A DNA stretch of 64,000 nt from Ornithinimicrobium sufpigmenti (GTDB lineage Bacteria > Actinomycetota > Actinomycetes > Actinomycetales > Dermatophilaceae). The DNA is taken from contig NZ_CP036403.1 in assembly GCF_004322775.1 (NCBI RefSeq), forward strand, positions 1,984,001 through 2,048,000. Direction: 5' to 3'. Each line of letters starts with the position of its first letter. Position 1 is the stretch's first letter. Below the pieces are notes generated by a model. The model had not been told where the DNA came from, searched no databases, and saw nothing but the letters and a program-made list of their open reading frames with translations. A program made the translations under genes and the position numbers. Of this stretch, positions 50,120 through 59,552 are shown piece by piece.

Positions 50120-51505
50120 TCAGGTCGACGAACCCGCCGCCTCGTCTGCCACCGAGAGGGCGGCATCGAGCACCGACAGGCCCTCAGCCGCCTCACTCGG
50201 CGACATGGTGCATGGCGGGACCACGTGGATGCGGTTGTAGTTGACGAACAGCAGCAGCCCGTTGGCCCTGCACTCGGCGACGACGGCGTTCATTGCCTCG
50301 CTGGTGCCTCCGTACGGAGCGAGCGGCTCGCGCGTCTGCCTGTCCTTGACCAGCTCGACGGCCCAGAACGCCCCGGTCCCGCGGACCTCGCCGACACTCG
50401 GGTGCGACTGAGAGATCTCGTGCAGGCGAGGGCCGATGATCTCCGCACCCAGCAGGGCGGCTCGGGTCACGACGTCCTCGTCGTGCATCACCTGCAGGGT
50501 CGCGACCGCAGCAGCAGTGGCCAGAGGGTGCCCGGAGTAGGTCAGCCCGCCAGGGTAGACACGCTCGTCGAACGTCGCCGCGATCTGGGAGTTGATCGCC
50601 ACCCCGCCCAGGGGGACATACCCGCTGGTCACTCCCTTGGCGAAGGTGAGGAGGTCCGGCACGACGTCATCGTGCTCGATGGCGAACCACCGACCCGAGC
50701 GGCCGAAGCCGGCCATCACCTCGTCGGCGATGAAGACGATGCCGTACCTGTCGCACAGCTCGCGGACTCCCGTCAGGTAGCCCGGCGGCGGGACCATGAT
50801 GCCTGCGGTGCCCGGGATGGACTCCAGGAGGATGGCGGCGATCGTGTCCGGCCCCTCCATCCGGATCGTCTCCTCGAGGTGCTCCAGTGCCCGGGCGCAC
50901 TCCTCCTGCTCGGTGGCCGCGTGGAACCGGGACCGGTAGAGGAACGGGCCGAAGAAGTGCACGACACCGCTGTTGCCGTAGTCGTTCGGCCACCGTCGCG
51001 GGTCACCGGTCAGGTTGACCGCGGTGTCGGTGCCGCCGTGGTAGGAGCGGTAGCGGGTCAGCACCTTGTAGCGGCCGGTGTGCAGGCGTGCCATGCGGAC
51101 CGCGTGCTCGACGGCGTCGGCGCCGCCGTTGGTGAAGAAGATCTTGTCCAGGTCACCGGGCGTGACCTCCGAGACCATGCGTGCCGCCTCCGACCGGGCG
51201 TCGTTCGCGTGCTGGGGTGCGATCGTGCACAGGCGGGCCGCCTGCTCCTGGATCGCCTGAACCACCCGAGGGTGCTGGTGCCCGATGTTGGTGTAGACCA
51301 GCTGTGAGGAGAAGTCGAGGTAGCGGTTGCCCTCACCGTCCCAGACGTGGCTGCCGCTGGCAGACACCAGCGTCATCGGGGTGATCCTGGCTTGCGCCGA
51401 CCAGGAGTGGAACACGTGCTTGCGGTCCAGCTCGTAGGTACGGTCAGGCTCCAGCAGCGGCTGGGGTCCGGTCGGGAGGGAGCGGTTCTCGTCGTTCGTG
51501 GCCAC
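50120..51505 (-). CDS. Class III PLP aminotransferase (taurine-pyruvate/omega-aminotransferase type)
   Basis: 461 residues from a GTG at 51505. KHVFHSWSAQARITPM near residue 29 is typical of the taurine-pyruvate aminotransferase-like subgroup. Motifs: FFTNGGADAVEHAVRMAR, SYHGGTDTAVNLTGD, FIADEVMAGFGRSGRWFA (PLP Asp) and LTFAKGVTSGYVPLGG with the Schiff-base Lys. It moves an amino group from an omega-amine to pyruvate or a similar acceptor. Next to a sulfur operon, taurine-like substrates are plausible but unproven. Confidence 0.87.
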   Translation of the reverse strand: MATNDENRSLPTGPQPLLEPDRTYELDRKHVFHSWSAQARITPMTLVSASGSHVWDGEGNRYLDFSSQLVYTNIGHQHPRVVQAIQEQAARLCTIAPQHANDARSEAARMVSEVTPGDLDKIFFTNGGADAVEHAVRMARLHTGRYKVLTRYRSYHGGTDTAVNLTGDPRRWPNDYGNSGVVHFFGPFLYRSRFHAATEQEECARALEHLEETIRMEGPDTIAAILLESIPGTAGIMVPPPGYLTGVRELCDRYGIVFIADEVMAGFGRSGRWFAIEHDDVVPDLLTFAKGVTSGYVPLGGVAINSQIAATFDERVYPGGLTYSGHPLATAAAVATLQVMHDEDVVTRAALLGAEIIGPRLHEISQSHPSVGEVRGTGAFWAVELVKDRQTREPLAPYGGTSEAMNAVVAECRANGLLLFVNYNRIHVVPPCTMSPSEAAEGLSVLDAALSVADEAAGSST

Positions 51506-51644
51506 GTCCTGAGTATGGCCCGCTCGGTACACCCCGCGGGCCGGTGTCGGGCACCTGGCGCACAGGCAGCTTGGCCGCGCAGTCCGGCTGCAGGTGAGGT
51601 TGCATGGAGGTGTTCCTGATTCACCGACACACGGAGGTATGCCC

Positions 51645-52103
51645 ATGGCTCAGGTCACCGAGTCCGTCGACGTCAACGTCCCGATCCGGGTCGCGTACGA
51701 CCAGTGGACCCAGTTCGAGACCTTCCCCGAGTTCATGGAGGGTGTGGAGTCCATCACCCAGGAGACCGACACCCGCAACCGCTGGAAGGTCAAGGTCGGC
51801 GGGGTGGAGCGCGAGTTCGTCACCGAGATCTCCGAGCAGCACCCCGAGGAGCGCATCGCCTGGACCACCGTGGACGGCGACCTGCAGCAGGCGGGCGTGG
51901 TCACCTTCCACAAGCTGGACGACAGCACCACCCGCGTCACCATCCAGATGGACTGGGACCCGAAGGGTCTGGTCGAGAAGGCTGGCGCCGCCGTCGGCGT
52001 GGATGACCGCCGCGTGAAGGCCGACGCCGCGCGGTTCAAGGAGTTCATCGAGTCCCGCGGCGTGGAGACCGGCGCCTGGCGCGGCGACGTGCCGCGCGAC
52101 TGA
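51645..52103 (+). CDS. SRPBCC/START-like polyketide cyclase family protein
   Basis: 152 residues from MAQVTESVDVNVPIRVAYDQWTQFETFPEFMEGVESITQ, with GGAGG 7 bases upstream; the typical coenzyme-Q-binding/cyclase START-like beginning. RNRWKVKVGGVEREFVTEISEQHPEERIAWTT and VTFHKLDDSTTRVTIQMDWDPKG complete the fold. Probably binds a hydrophobic ligand; often stress-related in actinobacteria. Followed by a strong terminator. Confidence 0.87.
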   Translation: MAQVTESVDVNVPIRVAYDQWTQFETFPEFMEGVESITQETDTRNRWKVKVGGVEREFVTEISEQHPEERIAWTTVDGDLQQAGVVTFHKLDDSTTRVTIQMDWDPKGLVEKAGAAVGVDDRRVKADAARFKEFIESRGVETGAWRGDVPRD

Positions 52104-52125
52104 CCCGCAACCCACTCACGCACAA

Positions 52126-52163
52126 GGAGGACCCGGCCGCCACCGAGGCGGCCGGGTCCTTCG
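52126..52163 (+). terminator. Rho-independent terminator
   Basis: Perfect 13-bp stem (ggacccggccgcc, 52129-52141, with its complement at 52147-52159) and a 5-base loop, 26 bases after the cyclase-family stop; only a short T run follows. Confidence 0.8.
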
Positions 52164-52285
52164 CTGCGCGCCGCACCTGACGTCTCCCTGTGACCCTTCC
52201 CGAGCCAGCTGGGCGCGGCGGACCCGAGGGCGCAGGGGGAGCAGACGGCATCTCCCGTGGCAGTCACGCTGCATAGGATGCGCCG

Positions 52286-52972
52286 GTGCCCGACTCTCCG
52301 CGCCTGTCGTCCCACCCAGCTGCGCGCCGCACCGGGCGGCCGACCAGCCGACAGCTGCTGTGGCCGGCGCTGGTCTTCGCCCTGGTGCTGGTGGTCGTCG
52401 GGACCTGGGTGGTGCAGTGGCTCACCGCTGACGACGCAGGGCCACCGCCCCCGTCCTTCGCCGACCAGGTCGACGCTCTGCCCTTCGTCGAGGAGGTCCG
52501 GACCGAGAGCAGCCGGGTCGCAGGGTCGAACGCGACCCGGACGCTGGAGTCCTGGGTCACCCTGTCCGGCGAGGACCTGACCTCGGACCCGGCTGCGGTC
52601 GCGGAGGGGCTGGCGGGCGTGACCTGGGGCTACCAGCAGTCGCACTGGAGCGTCGCCGGGCTGCCCTCGACGGCAGAGGTTCGCGACCTCGGCCCGGTGG
52701 CGCAGGAGCCCGTGCGGTGGTGGGTCCACGCGACGGTGGCCCTTGCGCACGCCGACCCCCGGGCGGCGCTGGCCTGCCGCATCACTGAGGCAGCCCTGGG
52801 GTGCGAGGTGGACGCCGCCGACCTCGGACGGGTGGTCGAGGCGCTCGCCGCCGTCGACGGTTCGGGCATCGAGCCGTGGCTGTCAGGCGTCAGCGCCGAG
52901 GAGGGCGAGGAGACCGGCTTCTCGCTGCGGGTGGGTGGGCGCACCTACACCGAGGCGACCAGGATCGGCTGA
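52286..52972 (+). CDS. Membrane-anchored protein of unknown function
   Basis: 228 residues, GTG start. A cytoplasmic basic N-terminus, one membrane helix (LLWPALVFALVLVVVGTWVVQWL, residues 24-46) and an extracellular domain with two Cys (CRITEAALGCEV) likely disulfide-bonded. No family recognised. Confidence 0.68.
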   Translation: MPDSPRLSSHPAARRTGRPTSRQLLWPALVFALVLVVVGTWVVQWLTADDAGPPPPSFADQVDALPFVEEVRTESSRVAGSNATRTLESWVTLSGEDLTSDPAAVAEGLAGVTWGYQQSHWSVAGLPSTAEVRDLGPVAQEPVRWWVHATVALAHADPRAALACRITEAALGCEVDAADLGRVVEALAAVDGSGIEPWLSGVSAEEGEETGFSLRVGGRTYTEATRIG

Positions 52973-53164
52973 GGTGCACGCCGACAGGGACGGCTTCAGG
53001 GTGAGCCTCCGTAGACACGGCAACCACCTCACGGAACGGCCTACCGGACCTGGCCGGCCTCACACCCTTGGCGAGAACCTGCCAGAGTCGGCCCACCTGA
53101 AGGGTTGCTGAGCCGCGCCTTGCAGACCGTGGCGCGCCAGTGCGGCACGGGTCTTCAATGAGGT

Positions 53165-54508
53165 ATGCCGCGCACCCGCCCTCGCGTCGTCGGGGCGCCG
53201 GTCCGACGGCTGCCCACCTCCGTCATCGGCTTCGTCGGCGCCGCTGAGGCCGGTCCAGTAGGAACACCCGTCGCGATCCGGAGCGCCGAGGAGTACCACG
53301 CGACCTTCGGGCCCAGTCTGGACGCCGACCAGCCGCTGGGGCATGCCGTCGACCTGTTCTTCGCCAACGGCGGCAGAAGCGCCGTGGTCGTCCGTGCGGA
53401 GGGAGCGGCACCGGAACAGCTGGTGCCGGACGAAGGCCCGGGTGGGGTGCACGCTCTGGGGGACTCAGGCGTCACGGTGCTGGTGGCACCCGGCCTGACC
53501 GCCGCTCACCCGGCACAGGTGCGCGGCGCGCTGAGCTGGTGCGCGGCATACCGGGCGATCCTCCTTATCGACCTGGCTCACGGCCCGTGGACGGCGGCGA
53601 CCGGGGTAGCCCTGGAGGAGATCGAGGAGCACCGGGAGCGAGCGGCGGCCTACCACCCCTGGGTCGTGGTCGACGGGATGTCGGTGCCGGCGTGCGGTGC
53701 GGTGGCGGGTGTCGTCGCGCGGTCGGACACAGAGCGCGGGGTCTGGCAGGCGCCCTCGGGTGTCGGATTGACCGGTATCGACGGCCTCGGCGAGGTGGTG
53801 GCTGGCCGCCAGAGCGAGGAGCTCGCCCGGCTCGGGGTCAACACGCTCCGCGAGTTCGTCGGCCGCGGGCCGCTCGTCTGGGGCGCGCGCACGCTCGCCG
53901 CGGGACGGACGGCCGAGCCGGCGCAGCGCTACCTCAACGTGCGACGGTTCACCGACCACGTGCTGGCCTCGCTGACCGCTGGGCTGACGTTCGTGCAGCC
54001 GGAGCCGAACGACGCGGCGCTGTGGTCGCGGGTGCGGCAGCTGACCGGGGACTTCCTGCACGAGCTGTGGTGGCGGGGAGCGCTGCAGGGCAGCAAGCCG
54101 GAGCAGGCCTACCTCACCCGCTGCGGGCTGGGGGAGACGATGACGCCAGACGACGTGGCCGCGGGGACGTGCGTGCTGCTGGTGGGGCTCGCTCCGGTCC
54201 GGCCGGGCGAGTTCGACACCCACACGCTGCGCCTGCAGGCAGGTATGCCCGTTGATCTGGATGGGGTGGTCTCGCGCTACATCGGCGAGACCGAGAAGAA
54301 CCTCAGCCGGCTCTTCGACCGTGCCGAGGAGTCCGGGGTTGTGCTTGTCTTCGACGAGGCGGATGCGCTGTTCGGCCGGCGCACCGAGGTGCAAGAGGCC
54401 CACGACAGGTACGCCGGCCGGGAGGTCAGCGTGCTGATCGAGAGGATGGCGCGCGAGCGGGGTGTGCCGGTGCGGTGGCGGCGCGGGGGACCGCCGCCAC
54501 CGCCCTGA
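53165..54508 (+). CDS. Chimera: contractile tail sheath protein fused to AAA ATPase fragment
   Basis: 447 residues. Residues 1-355 are a phage/eCIS tail-sheath protein: VIGFVGAAEAGPVGTPVAIRSAEEYHATFGP, LGHAVDLFFANGGRSAVVVR, GRTAEPAQRYLNVRRFTDHVLASLTAGLTFVQPEPN and the C-terminal sheath core to FDTHTLRLQAG. From about residue 360 it becomes VVSRYIGETEKNLSRLFDRAEESGVVLVFDEADALFGRRTEVQEAHDRYAG, the second half of the AAA ATPase of contractile injection systems (Walker B DEADALFG) without a Walker A. The join most simply reflects deletion of everything between the first and last parts of an injection-system locus. Unlikely to work as an ATPase. Confidence 0.85.
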   Translation: MPRTRPRVVGAPVRRLPTSVIGFVGAAEAGPVGTPVAIRSAEEYHATFGPSLDADQPLGHAVDLFFANGGRSAVVVRAEGAAPEQLVPDEGPGGVHALGDSGVTVLVAPGLTAAHPAQVRGALSWCAAYRAILLIDLAHGPWTAATGVALEEIEEHRERAAAYHPWVVVDGMSVPACGAVAGVVARSDTERGVWQAPSGVGLTGIDGLGEVVAGRQSEELARLGVNTLREFVGRGPLVWGARTLAAGRTAEPAQRYLNVRRFTDHVLASLTAGLTFVQPEPNDAALWSRVRQLTGDFLHELWWRGALQGSKPEQAYLTRCGLGETMTPDDVAAGTCVLLVGLAPVRPGEFDTHTLRLQAGMPVDLDGVVSRYIGETEKNLSRLFDRAEESGVVLVFDEADALFGRRTEVQEAHDRYAGREVSVLIERMARERGVPVRWRRGGPPPPP

Positions 54509-54517
54509 GGGCCTGCG

Positions 54518-54934
54518 TCAGGCGACGGTGAGGGTGACGTCGATGTTGCCGCGGGTGGCGTTGGAGTAGGGGCAGACCTGGTGCGCCTGCTCGACGAGCT
54601 TCTCCGCCTCGGCGCGCTCGACGTGGGGCAGGGTGATCTCCAGGCCGACGGCCAGACCGAAGCCACCGGCGTCGTGGTGACCGATGGAGACGTCCGCGAC
54701 GACCTCCGACTCCGAGACGTCCGCGCCCGAGCCCTTGGCGACCGAGCGGAGGGCGGAGTGGAAGCACGCGGCATACCCGGCGGCGAAGAGCTGCTCGGGG
54801 TTGGTCGCACCGCCGGGGCCGCCCATCTCCTGCGGGGTGCGCACGTCGGTGGCGAGCAGGCCGTCGCTGGTCTCGACGCGACCGTTGCGGCCGTCACCGG
54901 TGGCCAGGGCAGTAGCGGTGTAGAGGGAGTTCAT
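54518..54934 (-). CDS. ohr: Organic hydroperoxide resistance protein Ohr
   Basis: 138 residues from MNSLYTATALATGDGRNGRVETSDG. The peroxidatic Cys sits in YAACFHSAL and the resolving Cys in VCPYSNATRGN, the canonical Ohr pair; LATDVRTPQEMGGPGGATNPEQLFAAG is the Ohr signature. It reduces organic hydroperoxides with lipoyl or thiol partners. Divergent from ohrR. Confidence 0.95.
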   Translation of the reverse strand: MNSLYTATALATGDGRNGRVETSDGLLATDVRTPQEMGGPGGATNPEQLFAAGYAACFHSALRSVAKGSGADVSESEVVADVSIGHHDAGGFGLAVGLEITLPHVERAEAEKLVEQAHQVCPYSNATRGNIDVTLTVA

Positions 54935-54946
54935 GCAGACAACTGT

Positions 54947-54958
54947 ATTGTGCACAAT
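54947..54958. promoter_or_regulatory. OhrR operator candidate
   Basis: attgtgcacaat, a perfect 12-bp palindrome in the 52-base ohr/ohrR intergenic space, with a second small palindrome ttgcgcaa a few bases on. OhrR binds such palindromes to repress ohr and itself. Confidence 0.6.
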
Positions 54959-54986
54959 CGATTTGCGCAAGCGCTATGCTGGGTGG

Positions 54987-55454
54987 GTGGACAGTTACCC
55001 TCAGCTCGCCCTCGACCAGCAGATCTGCCTGCCGCTGTATGCCGCATCGCGCGCAGTGACCCGACGCTACGGAGAGCTGCTCGCCGAGGTCGGTCTGACC
55101 TACCCGCAGTACCTCGCCCTGCTGGCGCTGTGGGAGGCGGAGGGACCGCTGAGCGTGCGCGAGCTGGGTGATCTGCTGCACCTGGACTCCGGCACCTTGA
55201 CGCCGCTGCTGAAGCGGATGGAGAGGACCGGCCTGCTCACCCGGGTGCGCGACGAGCGCGACGAGCGGCGGGTCCTGGTGTCGCCGACCGACCAGGGATG
55301 GGGCCTGCGCGCCCGCGTGGCCGACATCCCGGCCCAGCTGGCCGGGGGGATGGGCATGACCGTGGCGGAGGGGCGCACGTTGCGTGGCCTGCTGGACCGG
55401 GTGATCGGCCAGCTGGAGCCGGAGCGCGGCGGCGGAGGGGCGGCCGCCCGCTAG
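54987..55454 (+). CDS. ohrR: MarR-family organic-peroxide sensor OhrR
   Basis: 155 residues from a GTG at 54987. LDQQICLPLYAASRAVTRRY contains the redox-sensing Cys (near residue 12) used by OhrR proteins; the winged helix is ELGDLLHLDSGTLTPLLKRMERTGLLTRVRDERDERRVLVSPTD. Peroxide oxidation of the Cys releases repression of ohr. Confidence 0.93.
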   Translation: MDSYPQLALDQQICLPLYAASRAVTRRYGELLAEVGLTYPQYLALLALWEAEGPLSVRELGDLLHLDSGTLTPLLKRMERTGLLTRVRDERDERRVLVSPTDQGWGLRARVADIPAQLAGGMGMTVAEGRTLRGLLDRVIGQLEPERGGGGAAAR

Positions 55455-55586
55455 GGCCGCGGGCAGATCCCTCTGGTGCGACGCGGCGTACCCGAGCCTG
55501 GACGGCCACGGCCGACCAACTCCCAGCACCGGGGCGTAGGGTGCCAAGATCGGGACCGTTCAGGTCCTGCCACCAAGGGGCACACC

Positions 55587-55721
55587 ATGGCTGACAAGTC
55601 TCCGCGCAACTCCCTCTCCAAGAAGTCCGGCAAGTCCATCAAGGAGAAGCGGGCCGACAAGCGGGCCAAGACCGAGCAGGCATCCGCCGTCGAAAGCACA
55701 CTGCATCCCAAGAAGCGCTGA
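55587..55721 (+). CDS. 44-residue lysine-rich conserved small protein
   Basis: MADKSPRNSLSKKSGKSIKEKRADKRAKTEQ: very basic, predicted disordered or helical, with the SKKSGKSIKEKRA block I recognise from many actinobacterial genomes. No function known; nucleic-acid or ribosome association is only a guess. Confidence 0.65.
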   Translation: MADKSPRNSLSKKSGKSIKEKRADKRAKTEQASAVESTLHPKKR

Positions 55722-55824
55722 CTCGGAGTCTGGCTTCCAGCGGGACCGGCCTGCTCCCGCCGGGCGAACGGGCGCTGGCCACCATCCCGCTCGGGCGCTA
55801 TGGCACCAGAGGACCGGTGCCGGC

Positions 55825-56823
55825 TCAGTCGAGATCGCGGTAGATCCCGACCAGCCGCTCGGCCGCCGCGGAGCTGTCGAAGCGCTCCGCGATCTGCTCT
55901 GACCTCTGCCGCCATCTCGCGCGCTCGGACTCGTCCTCGCGCAGGAGGTTGATGGCGGCGGCGAACGTGTCGTCCTCGCAGCGGAGGACGTCGTCGCCGA
56001 AGGTGTCGTCGTACTCCGCCAGGTTGCGCGCCACGATCGGCAGGCCCGCACCTGCCGCTTCGAGGATGCACATCGGGTGGTTCTCCTGCTCGGCCGGCAG
56101 GCAGAAGACGTCGGCCGCCTGCAGGTACGCCTTGACCTCCGGGTGCGGCAGCACGCCGGGGAAGAGCAGGTTGTCAGGTGCCCGGTCCATCAGCCGCCGC
56201 ATCAGGCCGTGCTCGGCCCCCAGGTGCTTGAAGGGGATGCCGCCCACCCAGACGAAGGTCGTCTCGGGATCCTGGCGCGCCAGCTGGTCGAAGACGTCGA
56301 CCCGCTTGCGCGGTTGCACCTGTCCCACCCCGACCACGACGAAGGCGTCCTGCGGGATGTCCAGGCGCCGGCGCGCTGCGGCCCGGTCGTCCGGTGTCGT
56401 CCGGTAGGCCCGCATGTCGATGGTGTTGTGGAAGACCTCGATCCTGTCCCCCGGCACCTTGAGCTCGTCCTCCAGCGCCCGCGCGACCGTGCCCGACACC
56501 GCCAGGACCTTGTCGGCCTTGCCGTAGAACCACTGCATGTAGCGCCGCGCGACGGGCCGCCAGTACCTCGCCAGCCGGATCGAGCCGACCAGCGAGTCGG
56601 GGATCAGGTGCGCCGACACGACTTTCTTCGCCCTCGGGTCGCGGATCTTGGGCCACATGCCCGCCCCGACGGTGTGCAGGTGGTAGACGTCGCAGTCCAC
56701 CTGCTCGCGGTAGCGCCCGCGCACCAGGGCGATATCGCCGCGCCGCTCCAGCGCCTCGGCCAGCTCGACGTATGCCGTGTGCACGCCGTGCCCCTGCACC
56801 GAGACGTCGCTCTCGCTGGCCAT
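55825..56823 (-). CDS. GT4-family glycosyltransferase
   Basis: 332 residues from the ATG at 56823 (a few residues shorter at the N-terminus than some relatives; the previous gene stops 20 bases upstream). GT-B fold: ASESDVSVQGHGVHTAYVELAEALERRGD, DKVLAVSGTVARALEDELKVPGDRIEVFHNTIDMRAY, VVGVGQVQPRKRVD, and the sugar-nucleotide site AADVFCLPAEQENHPMCILEAAGAGLPIVAR. It likely elongates a glycolipid or polysaccharide with the neighbouring transferase. Confidence 0.87.
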   Translation of the reverse strand: MASESDVSVQGHGVHTAYVELAEALERRGDIALVRGRYREQVDCDVYHLHTVGAGMWPKIRDPRAKKVVSAHLIPDSLVGSIRLARYWRPVARRYMQWFYGKADKVLAVSGTVARALEDELKVPGDRIEVFHNTIDMRAYRTTPDDRAAARRRLDIPQDAFVVVGVGQVQPRKRVDVFDQLARQDPETTFVWVGGIPFKHLGAEHGLMRRLMDRAPDNLLFPGVLPHPEVKAYLQAADVFCLPAEQENHPMCILEAAGAGLPIVARNLAEYDDTFGDDVLRCEDDTFAAAINLLREDESERARWRQRSEQIAERFDSSAAAERLVGIYRDLD

Positions 56824-56843
56824 GTTGACGACCAGACGCCGGC

Positions 56844-58052
56844 TCAGGCCGCCCACCTCGCGGTGCCGTTGGAGCCGCGGGCGCGGTCGTAGGTGGCACA
56901 GACGGCGTCGACGAAGGCCGCCCGGCCGAACCCGGATGCCGTCTGCTGCGCTCCCGCGCCCCACCGGCGGCGCAGCTCGGGCTCGCGCAGCAGCTGGGTC
57001 ATCACCCGCGTGAACTCCTCGGGCTCGCGGTAGCGGTAGCCGTTGTGGCCTCCCTGCACCATCCCGTCCAGGGAGGCGTCGTCGCGGCACAGCACCGGGA
57101 CACCGCTGGCCAGGGCCTCCAGGAAGGTCAGGCCCTGGGTCTCGCTGCGGGAGGCGGACACGAAGACGTCGGCCAGGCGGTAGTAGTCGGGCACCTGCGC
57201 CGGGGCGACGGCACCGACGAACCGGACCCGGTCGGTCATGCCGTGCCGCTGCACCTGCTCTCGCAGCATCCCGGCCTGCGGCCCGTCACCGGCCAGCACC
57301 AGCTGCCACGGGGTGTCGCGGACGGGGGCCAGCAGGTCGATGGTCTCGGTCACGCTCTTCTCGGCGGCCAGCCGGCCCAGGCTGAGGATGACGGGTATGC
57401 CGTGGGTCAGGTTGAGCTCTGCCCGCAGACTCTCCGAGGGCGGCCCGGGCGTGAACCGGGTCAGGTCGATCCCGGTCGGGACGACCGAGATGGGGACGTG
57501 CACGCCATACCTCAGGAGGAGTTTCTCGATCTTGGCGGTGGGGGCGATGACGGTGGTCGTCCGGTTGAGCGTCTGCCGCGTGAAGCCGGCGCAGATCGCC
57601 CGGCCTGCGCCCTTGTGCGGGAAGAAGTAGTGGGTGTAGTCGGCGTAGAGCGTGTGGTAGGTGTGCACGTGCGGCGCGCCGAGCCGGTTGGCGAGCCGCA
57701 GGGCCCACCAGAACGCGGAGAACTCGGTGTGCGAGTGCAGCACGTCGGGCCGCCACGCGACCAGCTCGGCGAAGGTCGCGGGGGCGACGAGGCGCCCGAC
57801 CCTGGCGTGCGGGTAGATCGGGCTGGCGTCCAGGGACGGGAGCCGGTAGACGCTGCCGTCGAAGGTGGTGCGCCGGCCGGGACCGACCGTCAGGACGCGG
57901 ACGTCGTGCCCGGCCTCCAGCAGACCCTGACGCAGCTCGTCGATGGAGGTGACCACGCCGTTGACGGTGGGCCGGTAGGAGTCGCTGAGCAGCAGCACAC
58001 GGCGCGGCCGCGCACCGCGTCGGCGCGCGTCGAGACTGCTCGATGTCCCCAT
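56844..58052 (-). CDS. GT4-family glycosyltransferase (diacylglycerol glucosyltransferase-like)
   Basis: 402 residues from MGTSSSLDARRRGARP. VLLLSDSYRPTVNGVVTSIDELRQGLLEAGHDVRVLT is the classic N-terminus of mono-glycosyl-diacylglycerol synthases and mannosyltransferases; HTYHTLYADYTHYF and the nucleotide-sugar motif SASRSETQGLTFLEALASGVPVLCRDDASL follow. Probably acts at the cytoplasmic face of the membrane on a lipid acceptor. Acceptor unknown. Confidence 0.88.
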   Translation of the reverse strand: MGTSSSLDARRRGARPRRVLLLSDSYRPTVNGVVTSIDELRQGLLEAGHDVRVLTVGPGRRTTFDGSVYRLPSLDASPIYPHARVGRLVAPATFAELVAWRPDVLHSHTEFSAFWWALRLANRLGAPHVHTYHTLYADYTHYFFPHKGAGRAICAGFTRQTLNRTTTVIAPTAKIEKLLLRYGVHVPISVVPTGIDLTRFTPGPPSESLRAELNLTHGIPVILSLGRLAAEKSVTETIDLLAPVRDTPWQLVLAGDGPQAGMLREQVQRHGMTDRVRFVGAVAPAQVPDYYRLADVFVSASRSETQGLTFLEALASGVPVLCRDDASLDGMVQGGHNGYRYREPEEFTRVMTQLLREPELRRRWGAGAQQTASGFGRAAFVDAVCATYDRARGSNGTARWAA

Positions 58053-58115
58053 GCACTGATGGTGTCGGAAAAAAGCCGGTTTCACCATGATCCCCTGCGG
58101 CGCGTCCGCAGGCAG

Positions 58116-59552
58116 CTACAGCAGCAGCACGTTCCACAGCCCCAACGCCAGCACGATCGCGATGTCGATGAGCAGAACCTCGCGGGTGACCTTGGACAGC
58201 GAGGCGGGCCGCGTCGCCGCTGTCGCATCCGAGGTGGCCTGGGGCGGCACGCTCCGCACCGCCAGCAGCACCCGCGCCGGGGAGGCCATCGTGAGCAGGC
58301 CGGCCGCAGCGTTCTGCACGCCGACGAAGGCCAGCACGGAGACCCCGAGCCCTTCCGCCACGGCCCCCTGCGCTGCAGCGAACATCGAGTTCGCGCCGGC
58401 GCCGGAGCCGGTGATGAAACCGCCGAAGGCGCCGAGGGCCGGCCCGAGCACGAGCGCCACGGAGCCGGTGGCCTGGATCGCCTCGCCGATCGGCACGGTC
58501 AGCCCGCCCAGGACCATGAGGACGCCGAGCAGCAGGAAGGCAGCGGTCGGCAGCGCGGTCGCCCGACCGAGGTGTCTGACGTCGACAGCCAGCTGCCGGG
58601 TCGTCTCCCGGTCGACGTCCAGCCAGCGCAGGGCGACCAGGCAGGTGAGGACCAGCCAGACGGCGGGGGAGGCGACGGTGGCCCACGCGCCGGTGATGTC
58701 GAGCGCAGTGACGGTCACCGTGCTGGCGAGGATGCCGCCGAGCAGCAGGAGGTACGGCCCCACCGCGTGCCGTACCTCCCTCGGCAGCGTGATGCGGGTG
58801 CCGTGCACTCGCCGCCACGCCAGGTGGACGACGACGGCCAGCAGACCGCCCAGGGCGCCGGAGGGCGCCATACCGATGAGCAGGCTGGAGGCCAGGATCC
58901 CGGCCCCGAGCACCAGGCCCGAGACGATCCCGGCCGCCACCGCGCCGGGGGAGCGGCCGCCCGGGACCATCAGCACCGCGGCGATCCCGACACCGACGGT
59001 GACCACCAGGTTGGGCCAGGCGGTGGCGATGCCGACCGCCTCCGTCGTCTCGCCGATGAGCCGCCCGGCGATGATCGTGCCCGGCCCGAGCGCGCCCCAC
59101 GGCACGGCACACAGCCCGAGCAGGCCCAGCACGGCCGACCGGTGCGGACTGAACCCGGCGGCGGCCAGGAGGGGCACCCCGACCAGGACGCCGACGCCGA
59201 AGCCGGTCACCGACTCGGCGAATGGTGTCACCCCGTGCACCACCAGCAGGGCCGTCGCGACCTGTCCTCCGGTCATCCGCCCCAGCCACCCGGCGAGCAC
59301 ACCCTGCGCGCCGGACGCGGAAAGGATGCGGGCCAGCGCGATGCCGGCCGCGATGATGACGATCACTTCTACGGCGGTCGGCAGCCACCGCAGCAGTCCG
59401 GGCAGGACGTCACCGGCGCCGTCCGAGAAGACGGTCGCGATGAGCACCCCGGCGACCACGATCCCCGCCGTGGCCGAGCGCATGGCCGACACCCGCAGGG
59501 CCAGCAGCACCGAGACGACGACCAGCGGCAGGCTCGCCAGTGCCGCCTGCAT
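58116..59552 (-). CDS. L-lactate permease (LctP) family transporter
   Basis: 478 residues with about 12 membrane segments. Conserved LctP stretches: GVTPFAESVTGFGVGVLVGVPLL, WGALGPGTIIAGRLIGETTEAVG and FGGFITGSGAGANSMFAAAQG. The family imports lactate or glycolate with protons; LctP proteins are usually somewhat longer (about 550 residues). The neighbouring Lrp/AsnC regulator may control it. Confidence 0.88.
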   Translation of the reverse strand: MQAALASLPLVVVSVLLALRVSAMRSATAGIVVAGVLIATVFSDGAGDVLPGLLRWLPTAVEVIVIIAAGIALARILSASGAQGVLAGWLGRMTGGQVATALLVVHGVTPFAESVTGFGVGVLVGVPLLAAAGFSPHRSAVLGLLGLCAVPWGALGPGTIIAGRLIGETTEAVGIATAWPNLVVTVGVGIAAVLMVPGGRSPGAVAAGIVSGLVLGAGILASSLLIGMAPSGALGGLLAVVVHLAWRRVHGTRITLPREVRHAVGPYLLLLGGILASTVTVTALDITGAWATVASPAVWLVLTCLVALRWLDVDRETTRQLAVDVRHLGRATALPTAAFLLLGVLMVLGGLTVPIGEAIQATGSVALVLGPALGAFGGFITGSGAGANSMFAAAQGAVAEGLGVSVLAFVGVQNAAAGLLTMASPARVLLAVRSVPPQATSDATAATRPASLSKVTREVLLIDIAIVLALGLWNVLLL

